Source: Chlamydiota bacterium
GTDB taxonomy: Bacteria; Chlamydiota; Chlamydiia; Chlamydiales; Simkaniaceae
DNA: 15,315 bases
Direction: 5' to 3'
Assembly (NCBI GenBank): GCA_021772295.1
Contig: JAJFMG010000180.1
Coordinates: forward strand, 1 to 15,315
Positions 1 to 7,926 of this stretch are shown in pieces (the stretch's first letter is position 1; each line of letters begins with the position of its first letter). The translations under genes and the position numbers were made by a program. The notes beneath the pieces were generated by a model that saw nothing but the letters and a program-made list of their open reading frames with translations, did not search any database and was not told the DNA's origin.

Positions 1-819
1 TTCGACTCATTCTTCACAGGTGGCGATGGGAGATCTGGTGGCGCATACCAAGGTGCTAGCAAAAAAATCACAATTACTATTTCTTTTGAAGACTCTGCAA
101 AAGGCATAGAAAAAGAAGCTTCTATTGCAAATTACTCTACATGCACATCTTGCTCAGGGTCTGGCGCAAAATCATCAGGTGATATTAAGACATGTTCAAC
201 ATGCGCCGGTCATGGACAAGTGCATCAATCTCGCGGCTTTTTTAGTATGGCGACAACATGCCCTAAATGCCATGGCTCTGGAAAAATGATCACTAATCCG
301 TGTCAAAAATGTCATGGCTCTGGAAAAACTAAAGAAAAACAAATTATTAAAATTCCAATACCTGCAGGTGTTGACGATGGCATGCGCCTTAAAATGGCAG
401 GTTACGGAGATGCGGGTGAAGGCGGAGGCCCTCCTGGAGATCTTTATGTCTATATCCGAGTAAAACCACACGATCTATTCCAAAGAGATGGCGATGACCT
501 TCTCTTGCAACTACCTATCAGCTTTACAGATGCAACACTCGGGTGTAAAAAAGAGATCCCAACCCTCCTATCCAAATCATGTAAGCTAACCATTCCATCT
601 GGCACACAAAATGGAAAACTACTTCGCGTCAAAGGTGAAGGCATTCCCAATGTACATGGACATGGCAAAGGTGATCTCATCGTACAAATTTCAGTTGAAA
701 CTCCTGTGCACCTTTCAGACAAACAAAAAAAGCTGCTTGAGGAATTTTCTGCTCTAGAAACACCAAACAATTCTCCTAAGAAAAAATCCTTCTTAGATAG
801 AATAAAGGTTTTTTTTTAA
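1..819 (+). CDS. dnaJ: Chaperone protein DnaJ, C-terminal part (5' end outside window)
   Basis: DnaJ is the Hsp40 co-chaperone that delivers unfolded proteins to DnaK and stimulates its ATPase. The frame is open from base 1, so the J domain and most of the Gly/Phe linker lie outside the window; 272 of the roughly 380-390 usual residues are present. The zinc-binding region has all four CxxCxGxG repeats, starting at Cys48, Cys65, Cys87 and Cys101 of the fragment, separated by the usual spacers (SRGFFSMATTCP). The two substrate-binding beta domains follow, including IPAGVDDGMRLKMAGYGDAG and the later LRVKGEGIPNVHG. The end, SFLDRIKVFF, resembles chlamydial DnaJ as I recall it, which is the main taxonomic clue in the window. 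All key cysteines are present, so it looks functional. The internal ATG at 220 lies within the zinc region and is not the start. Confidence 0.97.
   Translation, partial: FDSFFTGGDGRSGGAYQGASKKITITISFEDSAKGIEKEASIANYSTCTSCSGSGAKSSGDIKTCSTCAGHGQVHQSRGFFSMATTCPKCHGSGKMITNPCQKCHGSGKTKEKQIIKIPIPAGVDDGMRLKMAGYGDAGEGGGPPGDLYVYIRVKPHDLFQRDGDDLLLQLPISFTDATLGCKKEIPTLLSKSCKLTIPSGTQNGKLLRVKGEGIPNVHGHGKGDLIVQISVETPVHLSDKQKKLLEEFSALETPNNSPKKKSFLDRIKVFF
271..328 (+). repeat. 16-bp direct repeat inside dnaJ zinc-finger region
   Basis: CATGGCTCTGGAAAAA occurs at 271-286 and again at 313-328, 42 bases (14 codons) apart. With one mismatch the identity extends six bases to the left. It encodes the HGSGK part of zinc repeats 3 and 4, so the protein repeat explains it in part, but the identical codon choice is more than the protein requires. 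Confidence 0.8.
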
Positions 820-864
820 ATCTATTACAAGATATAGCTAAAAGAAAAAAACCAACATTTTTTC

Positions 865-1113
865 ATGAGCAAAAAAAGCATTGAGAAACTGCATGGCTAT
901 TTAATAAAACTGCAAGAATTGGATAATCATAGCCTTGACACACAAAGCACAACAGAAATCTGCTCCAAACTGAAAGAGGAGTCATTTTTAAGAGTTTTTA
1001 CTACCAAGGAACAAGAGCAAATACTAGCTGCTACTAAAGATCTTGAAAACAAAGAAAAACTAACTGCAGCTAAAAAAATCTCAAAAGTTCTACTCAATTA
1101 TTATCCTCTATAG
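865..1113 (+). CDS. Small hypothetical protein downstream of dnaJ
   Basis: An 82-residue protein starts 45 bases after the dnaJ stop on the same strand, so it is probably co-transcribed with dnaJ. I do not recognise a family. It is rich in Lys and Glu and predicted to be mostly helical, with no signal peptide, no membrane segment and two cysteines. Composition suggests a small cytosolic helical protein. The ATG at 865 has only an A-rich stretch upstream and no clear Shine-Dalgarno sequence, so the start is plausible but not proven. The stop lies inside the end of the opposing gene (shared bases 1108-1113). Base composition matches the neighbours. A role beside the chaperone is possible from position alone, but nothing in the protein shows it. 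Confidence 0.6.
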   Translation: MSKKSIEKLHGYLIKLQELDNHSLDTQSTTEICSKLKEESFLRVFTTKEQEQILAATKDLENKEKLTAAKKISKVLLNYYPL

Positions 1114-1821
1114 ACACGTGAAATAATACTCTTTACTATTAGGTCTTCTTTCGTAATGAAATGTACAACAACAAAGATTTACACTTGCTCTAGTAACATT
1201 CGGTGTTAAATCTTCTGTCGTAATGTAGTCTGCTGGATCTCCTCTAGTCACATTTTTTAAAGGCAAAACAGCATTCAAATCTATTCCGTTTTCTTCAAGA
1301 AATTTTCTGCAGGCAATTGTCTGTGGAGAATCCGCAGCCCCTTTATACTCAGTAACTGCTTTTTCAATACATCTATGAATAACTTCATGAAAAGTTGGAA
1401 GAGCCCCTTCTAGATAATTAGAATTATCATCCGTAAATTTTTTCATATTCGAAAAAACATTCTCAACAATTGGCTCATCTAAGTTTTTTAATTCCTCTAG
1501 CTCAGAAACAAAATTTAGAACAGGAGATGCTGTGATAGCATCAACAAACCTTATCTTCGAGGCTCTATCAGTTGACAACGCGGCATCTATCCAATTTAAC
1601 TGAAAAGAAGTTAAAAAATAAGCATGAGCAATTCGTGTAATTTCATTAACACTTGTTCCAGAGTTCATTTCCTCTAAAGTAGATTTTTTTAAATTTGCAT
1701 CCTCTAGAGCCCATTCGATTGATTTATCTCCGAGCATTTGTAACAGTTCAAGAGGTTCTTTAATATTAGGGTAAATAGAAGGATTTGCTTCTCGAATAAC
1801 TGCAGAACAACTAAGTGCCAT
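1108..1821 (-). CDS. Hypothetical protein, 237 aa, no recognised domain
   Basis: I do not recognise a family for this intact 237-residue frame. The start is well supported: AGGTGA lies about six bases before the ATG at 1819-1821. The protein is acidic and mainly helical through about residue 190. It then has a Cys-rich tail (CCC near residue 217) that looks like a beta hairpin, with aromatic residues (FHYE, EYYF) and a Cys two residues from the end. No signal peptide or transmembrane helix is evident. It is transcribed away from the efflux operon and ends inside the stop of the small gene downstream of dnaJ, with no terminator between them. A lineage-specific cytosolic or secreted protein is possible. 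Its leader and last 30 residues weakly resemble those of the decayed gene at 2233-2619. Confidence 0.65.
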   Translation of the reverse strand: MALSCSAVIREANPSIYPNIKEPLELLQMLGDKSIEWALEDANLKKSTLEEMNSGTSVNEITRIAHAYFLTSFQLNWIDAALSTDRASKIRFVDAITASPVLNFVSELEELKNLDEPIVENVFSNMKKFTDDNSNYLEGALPTFHEVIHRCIEKAVTEYKGAADSPQTIACRKFLEENGIDLNAVLPLKNVTRGDPADYITTEDLTPNVTRASVNLCCCTFHYERRPNSKEYYFTCL

Positions 1822-1860
1822 ATATCACCTATTTACTAATTTTAAAAAATCATTGCTTTT

Positions 1861-1891
1861 GCATGTGATATGATTTAATTAATCAACATGC
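1861..1891. repeat. Imperfect dyad upstream of the 1108-1821 gene
   Basis: GCATGT (1861-1866) and ACATGC (1886-1891) enclose a second inverted pair, TGATT (1871-1875) and AATCA (1881-1885), around TAATT. Four unpaired bases (GATA) interrupt one side. It sits about 40 bases upstream of the ATG at 1821, where an operator or leader hairpin could act. On the plus strand it is followed by a short T run. No function can be assigned from sequence alone. Confidence 0.35.
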
Positions 1892-2026
1892 AGCTTTTTA
1901 CCTTGATTCAGCGCTTGCAATTAAAGCGTAAATTTTAAGTATACATCCGCATTCAAACTACCAATAATATTTACAGCAGCTATCTTCTTTTCACAATATC
2001 GAAAAAAATACACTAGCAGAACAAAT

Positions 2027-2194
2027 CTATTTTTGGAAAAAAAATAAAATCAAAGTTCTTATTTTTTTGTACAAAACTACTGCGGTTTCTCCATGAATAA
2101 ATAAAGTGTAGTAAATTGCATAGATTAATCTCCCAGCAACCATTTCTCCAAACCCAAGTCCAATAAATGCTGATTCTATTATGCTGTTAAGCAT
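2027..2194 (-). pseudogene. Short hydrophobic reading frame, possible gene fragment
   Basis: This 55-residue minus-strand frame is in a different phase from the decayed gene just upstream of it (2233-2619). It has hydrophobic, membrane-like stretches (SAFIGLGFGEMVAG, LIYAIYYTLFI) and ends with a basic segment. No Shine-Dalgarno sequence precedes the ATG at 2192-2194. The open frame continues upstream of that ATG for about 20 more codons until a stop near 2260. It could be the frameshifted remnant of a membrane protein gene, a small membrane protein or a chance frame. I do not recognise a family. Confidence 0.25.
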
Positions 2195-2232
2195 CAGGGA
2201 CTGATAATAGCATCTGGAAAAAACCAGTAAGG

Positions 2233-2619
2233 TTATTCGTTCATAATAACAAGTGTATAACTATTACTGCCTCGATTTTTTACCTCTATAAATTTTCTTC
2301 CCACACAAGAAAAACTGGCCCTAACCATTTTGCTCTCAAATGTATCCTCAAGGTGAAATTATCTTTCAGTGCCATCGCTAAAGAAACTTAAAGCCCAATT
2401 ACAGCAAGTAACATCACTATACTCAAGTGCTTCACCATCCTTTTAAGCAAAGATTTTTGAATTATCAGAAGCTTTATTTACTACTTTCCAACACGCCATA
2501 TTTGCAGCCTTACCTGCGAGCAAAAAACTCTCACTTGAGTCTTCAGTGGTGAGTATACTTTTTTCTATATGAGCTGATGTAGACTGAGACTGCAATCACC
2601 CAAATATACTTGAAGCCAT
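2233..2619 (-). pseudogene. Decayed hypothetical gene with three in-frame stops
   Basis: Reading on the minus strand from the ATG at 2617-2619, which has a strong AGGAG about five bases upstream, gives a protein-like frame of about 128 residues broken by TGA at 2596-2598 (codon 8), TAA at 2443-2445 and TAA at 2359-2361, before a final TAA at 2233-2235. Coding character persists across the stops, for example LTTEDSSESFLLAGKAANM, DVTCCNWALSFFSDGTE and FSCVGRKFIEVKN. Each internal stop is one transition from a sense codon (CGA or TGG, CAA, CAA). The intact ribosome binding site and start together with several nonsense codons indicate a fairly recently dead gene. I do not recognise the family. 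Its ends may be related to those of the adjacent 1108-1821 gene. The rest of the 1822-2698 gap shows no further gene. Confidence 0.6.
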
Positions 2620-2698
2620 ATATCTCCTTTCTATGTTGGTAAAATAAAAGTTATAACAAATTACTTCTATTTTAATAAGCCTATACTGCGTCTTGATT

Positions 2699-5600
2699 TT
2701 AGCTATCTTTTTCTATCTCTGTCAAATCTGGACCAGGCTTACAAAGATCATATTTATTCGTAAGAAATTGCTGCAGCTTGACCATGTAGAGATAAAAAAC
2801 AGGAATTACAAATAAAGTTACAAGTTGCGCAAAGATAAGCCCTCCTACAACCACAATTCCAAGTGGCGCTCTTCCCTTTGCAACCGTTCCACCAAGGCCA
2901 AGTGCAATAGGTACTGATCCCATCATAGCTGCAAGAGTTGTCATGATAATCGGTCTAAATCGAACAGAGCATGCTGAATAGATAGCGTCGTAGGGATTTT
3001 TGGTTTCCATTTCTTCGAGGGCAAAATCGATAACTAAAATACCATTTTTAATCACAATCCCAATAAGCATAATAAGACCAATCAAAGCGTAGATAGAAAG
3101 CGTCTGCCCAAAAATAAAAAGTGAAAATAGTCCTCCAAAAACAGTTGCTGGAAGCGCTGACAAAGCAGTTAATGGATGCAAAAAGTTCTCATATAAAACA
3201 CCTAAAATAATATAGATCGCAAAGATTGCCACAAGCAGTAGAATTGTCAGTTGCAAAAATGTTTTTCTGAAAGCTTTTGCGCCTCCTTCAAATGAGCCCA
3301 TGACATCTTGAGGAAGCGTTTCATCCGCAATATTTTGAAAAGTATTCATAGCCTGAGATAGAGAGAAATTCGGTGATACATCAAATGAAATTGTGACAGA
3401 TGTCATAGTGTTGACATGATTAATTTCAGCAGGACCTGCTGTGAGTTTCGATTCAATTACAGATTGAATTGAAACTTGGTCTTGTTTACTACCAAGGTAA
3501 AGAGAATTTAAGCTTTCTGGTCCTCTTACAAAAGAATCTTCTGCCTCCAGAATCACATAATACATGTTCTCAGGTCGATTAATTTTTGAAATATAGGTCT
3601 CTCCATATGCGTACTTCAATGCATTTTCAACCGATAATGCATTTAAATTACTATACGATCTTGCTTGATCTCTTAAGATATTGATATCAAGAGTTGGCGC
3701 ATTTAATTGCATATCAGAAGATACTTGCGCAAGCTCTGATGATTTTTCTAATTTGTGTATGAGTTTTTCTGCTGATTCATACAATGAATCAGGGTTCATG
3801 CTTTGCATTACAAATTGATAATTACCTTTGGCAGATGTACTCGATCCCACCTGAAGATTAATAAGGGGAAAGGCCTTTAAAAAGGGAATAATACCTATAA
3901 CCTCAGAAAGCTCTTCTCGAATATTTGCGATGCATTTCCAGATATCTTCTCTTTTTGATGTTGGGATCAAATTAATAAAAAACATCGCTTGGTTATCTGT
4001 TGGCATGCTATCCATTCTTGCCATTGTATCGACATTTTTATTCTTAATACAAATATCTGTCACTTGATCTAAATACTTCTCCATGCGATCCGGAGATGTT
4101 CCCTGATCTGCAATCATAAATCCTTGAATTACGCCCAAATCATTAGGTGGAAGAAACTCTTTGGGAAGAACTTTAAATAAAAACAGAGATAATACTAAAT
4201 TTACCCCGCAAAAAATAAGGATACTTTTTTTATGATCCAAAGACCACTTTAGAGCCTTCTGATAGAAATGCAATAATTTATCATTCAATTGATCTGAAAA
4301 TTTTTCCATTTTCGATTTTTGACCTTCTTTATAGCTCGAAACAAATCTTGAGCAAAGCATTGGAGTAAGTGAAAGCGAAATAAAGGCTGAAAAAAGAACT
4401 GCTATAATAATGACCGCTGAAAACTCATGGAAAATTTTTCCAACAGAGCCGCCTAAAAAAAGCATCGGTAAAAATACAGCGCATAAACATAGTGAAATCG
4501 AGACTACTGTTAACATAATTTGCTTAGAGCCGTTTATAGCTCCTTTATAGGGATCATCGCCTTTCTGCACAAAACGTACGATGTTTTCTAAAACAACAAT
4601 AGCATCATCTACTAAAAACCCTATTGAGAGCGTAATTGCAGATAGACTCATAATATCGAGGCTATAACCAAACACATACATCAGTATGAACGTACCTGTG
4701 ATGGTAATGGGCAATGTTATGAGAGGAATAACACTATTTCTGATCTTACCAAGATAAATAAAGACAACTGCCACAACCAAACAAAATGCAATAAGAAGTG
4801 TATACTCTACTTCATCAACAGACTGTTTAATATAGGTCGATTGGGTAAATGGAATAGTTAGTTCAATTGCTGCTGGCAAATCTTTTTTCAACTTATCGAG
4901 TAAAGATTCTATTCCTTGACATACTTCAAGAGTGTTGTATCCAGGTTGTTTAAAAATGGCGAGGACAACAACACCAACAGCTCCTTCAGTTTTTGTAATC
5001 CAACTAAAATTACGCTTATCGTTTTGCAAGCTAGCGCTTGCTTTTCCAATGTCTTTAACCCTTACAGGACTACCATTTTGGTATTTGATAATGAGTTCAT
5101 CATAATCTGATGCTTTATAAAGTTGCCCATAAGTTCTTGTCGTGATGCTTCTTTGTTTTCCGTAAAATTTTCCCGTTGGCATATCTGGATTTCCCTGATC
5201 AATAGCGTCGGCCACTTCTTTCAAAGAAATGTCACGCGATGCAAGTGCCTCTGGATCAACTTTAACTCGCACAGCGTATGGATACCCATAAGTATCGATG
5301 TCAGCAACTCCATCGATTGTACCAATTTGTTGCCCAATAAAAGAGTACCCATAATCATAAAGCATTGCATCAGGAATCCGATCAGAGTGGACTACTGCAT
5401 ATAAAATAGGGGTGTCCGAGGGATTTGATTTTGTATATGTAGGAGGATTTGGCAAATCTCTTGGAAGCTGCCCAGCAGCTTTATCAATTGCATTTTGTAC
5501 TTCTGATGCTGCAACGTCGATATTTGTTCCCTCATGAAACTGCAAAATGATTGTAGTATTTTCATAATCATTTTCAGAAGTTACAAATTCAATGCCCTGC

Positions 5601-5821
5601 ATAAGCATAAATTGCCGCTCTAGTGGCCCTGCGACTTGTCTTCCCATCTCACCTGGCGACGCTCCGGGATAACTTGCTGTAACTTGAATGGTCGGCACTT
5701 CAATTACCGGAATAGTAGATACTGGCAGCATTTTATAGGCGACAATTCCAAACAAAATTAAAGGTAACATAATAAGCGTTGTCATTACCGGTCTTTTAAT
5801 GAACGGAAAAGAAAGGTTCAT
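2699..5821 (-). CDS. RND-family multidrug efflux transporter, inner membrane pump (MdtB/MdtC/AcrB type)
   Basis: This is a proton-driven pump of the inner membrane that exports drugs or other hydrophobic compounds through an outer-membrane channel. At 1040 residues it has full family length. The N-terminal helix starts with the typical FIKRPVMTTLIMLP, followed by the periplasmic porter segment YPGASPGEMGRQVAGPLE and DLPNPPTYTKSNPSD, which recalls MdtB/MdtC-type pumps. The proton-relay residues are present: Asp405 and Asp406 in TM4 (GFLVDDAIVVLENI) and Lys925 in TM10 (IGIVIKNGILVIDFA). Duplicated sets of six transmembrane helices surround two large periplasmic loops. The gene overlaps the end of the adaptor gene by four bases (ATGA), so translation is probably coupled. 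The substrate cannot be read from sequence. No outer-membrane TolC-like partner lies in the window. Confidence 0.95.
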   Translation of the reverse strand: MNLSFPFIKRPVMTTLIMLPLILFGIVAYKMLPVSTIPVIEVPTIQVTASYPGASPGEMGRQVAGPLERQFMLMQGIEFVTSENDYENTTIILQFHEGTNIDVAASEVQNAIDKAAGQLPRDLPNPPTYTKSNPSDTPILYAVVHSDRIPDAMLYDYGYSFIGQQIGTIDGVADIDTYGYPYAVRVKVDPEALASRDISLKEVADAIDQGNPDMPTGKFYGKQRSITTRTYGQLYKASDYDELIIKYQNGSPVRVKDIGKASASLQNDKRNFSWITKTEGAVGVVVLAIFKQPGYNTLEVCQGIESLLDKLKKDLPAAIELTIPFTQSTYIKQSVDEVEYTLLIAFCLVVAVVFIYLGKIRNSVIPLITLPITITGTFILMYVFGYSLDIMSLSAITLSIGFLVDDAIVVLENIVRFVQKGDDPYKGAINGSKQIMLTVVSISLCLCAVFLPMLFLGGSVGKIFHEFSAVIIIAVLFSAFISLSLTPMLCSRFVSSYKEGQKSKMEKFSDQLNDKLLHFYQKALKWSLDHKKSILIFCGVNLVLSLFLFKVLPKEFLPPNDLGVIQGFMIADQGTSPDRMEKYLDQVTDICIKNKNVDTMARMDSMPTDNQAMFFINLIPTSKREDIWKCIANIREELSEVIGIIPFLKAFPLINLQVGSSTSAKGNYQFVMQSMNPDSLYESAEKLIHKLEKSSELAQVSSDMQLNAPTLDINILRDQARSYSNLNALSVENALKYAYGETYISKINRPENMYYVILEAEDSFVRGPESLNSLYLGSKQDQVSIQSVIESKLTAGPAEINHVNTMTSVTISFDVSPNFSLSQAMNTFQNIADETLPQDVMGSFEGGAKAFRKTFLQLTILLLVAIFAIYIILGVLYENFLHPLTALSALPATVFGGLFSLFIFGQTLSIYALIGLIMLIGIVIKNGILVIDFALEEMETKNPYDAIYSACSVRFRPIIMTTLAAMMGSVPIALGLGGTVAKGRAPLGIVVVGGLIFAQLVTLFVIPVFYLYMVKLQQFLTNKYDLCKPGPDLTEIEKDS

Positions 5822-6903
5822 CTATGCACCTTTTTGATATTTACCTCAGAGCCTTCTCTAACAAGTAGTTGCCCATTCGTAATCACCATTTCACCCTTTT
5901 TTACTCCATTGGTAACCTCTATAAATGACCCTACTTTTTCCCCAGTCTGCACTTGTTTGATAGATGCTTTTTTATCCTCACTAATTAAAACAACATACTC
6001 TCCTTTTTGCCCCATATTAACAGCTGTTTCTGGAACAAGTATTGCATCTGGTTTCTCTTCAAGAATTAGCTTCACCCGTACAAATTGCTCTGGCCATAAA
6101 TACTCCATCTGATTGGCAAATTCCGCTCGGAGAGGGATCATACCTGTTTTGTTATCCACAGCGTTATCTACCAAAACGAGTTTTCCCTCAAAAGGATCGA
6201 GTTTACTATTTGGGATAGTCACCAATACTCGAAGTTCCTTTTTCCTTTCCATTTGTAGAACAGTAATGAGATCCTTTTCTGGAACAGAAAAATCTACAAA
6301 GACGGGTTGCAATTGATTGATCACAAGAAGTTTGGATCCATCGTTTGCAACTAGGTTACCGGGATCCACTAATTTTTTCCCTGCTAAACCATTAATGGGT
6401 GAGCGGATATAGCAGTATTCTAAATCAAGTTTCGCTTTTTCAAGCGCTCCTTTAGCACTTAAAATAGATGCTTCAAGCATCGCTACATTTGTGGTATATT
6501 GGTCAAATTCAATCTGAGATACGTAGTTATCGGCAACTAATTGCCCATATCTTTCTACTCGATCAAGAGCAAACACCAGATCTGATTCATACTTTAAAAG
6601 CTTTCCTTCCGCCTCTTCAACAGCTGCCTCGTATTGCCTTGGATCTATTGTAAATAGAAGATCACCCTCATTTACATGCGTGCCTTCTTCAAAATGAAGC
6701 TTTTCAAGCCAACCTTCTACTTGTGATTTGATTTTCACATGATTGTAAGCTTTTACAAGGCCAATCGATTCAATAAAAATTGGAATTTTTTTTTGAGTGG
6801 CTTTTGCTGCTTCAACGTTTACTGGGGGTCTTTTTGTAACAGATTTTTTTGAGCACCCTTGAAAAATGGAAATAGATAATAAAAGAAATATGATATATTG
6901 CAT
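5818..6903 (-). CDS. RND efflux membrane fusion protein (periplasmic adaptor), probable lipoprotein
   Basis: This is the adaptor that links the inner-membrane RND pump to an outer-membrane channel. The 361-residue protein begins with a hydrophobic leader ending in SIFQGCSKK; Cys17 is a probable lipidation site, although the lipobox is not a perfect match. The order is typical of MdtA/AcrA proteins: first half of the lipoyl-like domain (VEGWLEKLHFEEGTHVNEGD, about 62-81), a coiled-coil hairpin (about 90-160), the second lipoyl half (YIRSPINGLAGKKLVDPG, about 165-182), then beta-barrel and membrane-proximal domains ending with NGQLLVREGSEV. The start is firm: AAGGAG lies five bases before the ATG. 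It is the first gene of the operon and overlaps the pump gene by four bases. I see no adjacent regulator gene. Confidence 0.95.
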   Translation of the reverse strand: MQYIIFLLLSISIFQGCSKKSVTKRPPVNVEAAKATQKKIPIFIESIGLVKAYNHVKIKSQVEGWLEKLHFEEGTHVNEGDLLFTIDPRQYEAAVEEAEGKLLKYESDLVFALDRVERYGQLVADNYVSQIEFDQYTTNVAMLEASILSAKGALEKAKLDLEYCYIRSPINGLAGKKLVDPGNLVANDGSKLLVINQLQPVFVDFSVPEKDLITVLQMERKKELRVLVTIPNSKLDPFEGKLVLVDNAVDNKTGMIPLRAEFANQMEYLWPEQFVRVKLILEEKPDAILVPETAVNMGQKGEYVVLISEDKKASIKQVQTGEKVGSFIEVTNGVKKGEMVITNGQLLVREGSEVNIKKVHR

Positions 6904-7081
6904 GGAAACTCCTTACATCATCTTCCTTATAAAAATCATTTTATATTAATCCAATTCTTTTCTTTAATGCAAACTCAACGAGCCTGCTAGGGCGTTATTT
7001 ATTTTAATCCATGGAAGCAAGTTAAACTTTATATTAATTAAAATATTTAACAATAAATAATTATTAAAACAAACAGTATTA

Positions 7082-7110
7082 TTGACATTTAATTCCTGCA
7101 AACTAATACT
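7082..7110 (+). promoter_or_regulatory. Probable sigma-70/sigma-66 promoter for the 7152 gene
   Basis: A perfect -35 box TTGACA (7082-7087) is followed by a 17-base spacer and AATACT (7105-7110), a 4/6 match to the -10 consensus. Transcription would start near 7117, about 35 bases before the ATG. AAGGAG at 7139-7144 provides the ribosome binding site. The remainder of the 6904-7151 gap is A/T-rich and must also hold the promoter of the divergent efflux operon, which I could not pinpoint. Confidence 0.6.
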
Positions 7111-7151
7111 AACATGAAATTTTCAAGGATATAAAACCAAGGAGTTAATTT

Positions 7152-7727
7152 ATGTCTATTAATGATCAACTAACAGTAGCTTCTACCTATACATATTTAG
7201 AGGCTTTTTCCAGTCAATCAACACCGAGTGTTTCTTGGAGTGGAAAAGTATCTTACGAAGGAGAAACCGCTGTAGATGGGAAAAAACCAGTTGTTACTCA
7301 GGAAGAAATAGAAACACAGATTTCTAAATTACTTACTAAAGTAATAGAAAGTAAAAGCTTTAACGCGGAAGAAAGAGTACTTGGACAAGCACTGTGCGGA
7401 AAAGTTTCTGAATTTCAGGCATCCTCGAAGCAAGCACTTGCAAATTCTAACATTTTAGTAAGATTCTTTGCCTATGTACGCACTTTCTTCCAAAGCACAT
7501 TCGACACTTCATTTGCAAGTGTTAGTTTTGGAATGGTAACAACAACTCAAAGAGAAGCTATATCTGATTTACCAGAGCCAACCTCTTATTTGTCTAAAGA
7601 TATGGAACAAAAACTTGAAGCAAAGTACCCTAAGATGACTTACTTAACTTTAAGTCAATTAACAGAGCTTTCTAAAAGAGTAGAGTTAGTTTCTTCAGAA
7701 GAAGCTAGTACCAACGAAGCTGTATAA
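7152..7727 (+). CDS. Hypothetical protein, 191 aa
   Basis: I do not recognise a family. The gene is well formed: consensus-like promoter, AAGGAG seven bases before the ATG, and a strong terminator 33 bases after the stop, so it is probably a single-gene transcript. The protein has a Ser/Thr-rich N-terminal region (about 1-45), a helical stretch (about 50-95), a short hydrophobic aromatic segment (NILVRFFAYVRTFFQSTF, about 99-116) that could be an amphipathic helix, and a Glu-rich C-terminus. There is no signal peptide. A soluble Ser/Thr-rich N-terminus in a chlamydial orphan would be compatible with a type III secreted effector, but that is only a guess. Base composition matches the neighbours. 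Confidence 0.75.
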   Translation: MSINDQLTVASTYTYLEAFSSQSTPSVSWSGKVSYEGETAVDGKKPVVTQEEIETQISKLLTKVIESKSFNAEERVLGQALCGKVSEFQASSKQALANSNILVRFFAYVRTFFQSTFDTSFASVSFGMVTTTQREAISDLPEPTSYLSKDMEQKLEAKYPKMTYLTLSQLTELSKRVELVSSEEASTNEAV

Positions 7728-7759
7728 ACAATTAAGCAATTATATTTTGATTGTTGAGG

Positions 7760-7791
7760 CCCTTTGTAGTGGATTTCTACAAAGGGTTTTT
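7760..7791 (+). terminator. Rho-independent terminator after the 7152 gene
   Basis: A perfect 10-bp stem, CCCTTTGTAG (7760-7769) pairing with CTACAAAGGG (7777-7786), has a 7-base loop and is followed at once by TTTTT (7787-7791). It begins 33 bases after the stop codon at 7725-7727. Confidence 0.92.
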
Positions 7792-7926
7792 CAATATAAG
7801 ATCAGGCTTGAAAATTTAAATAAATCATTCAATTCCTAAAAACTCACCAATACTTATCTTTTATTTCTACCCAAGAAAAATCAACTCTGTGATAGCGTAA
7901 TAGTTTCTACGTCTTAGGAGATATGT

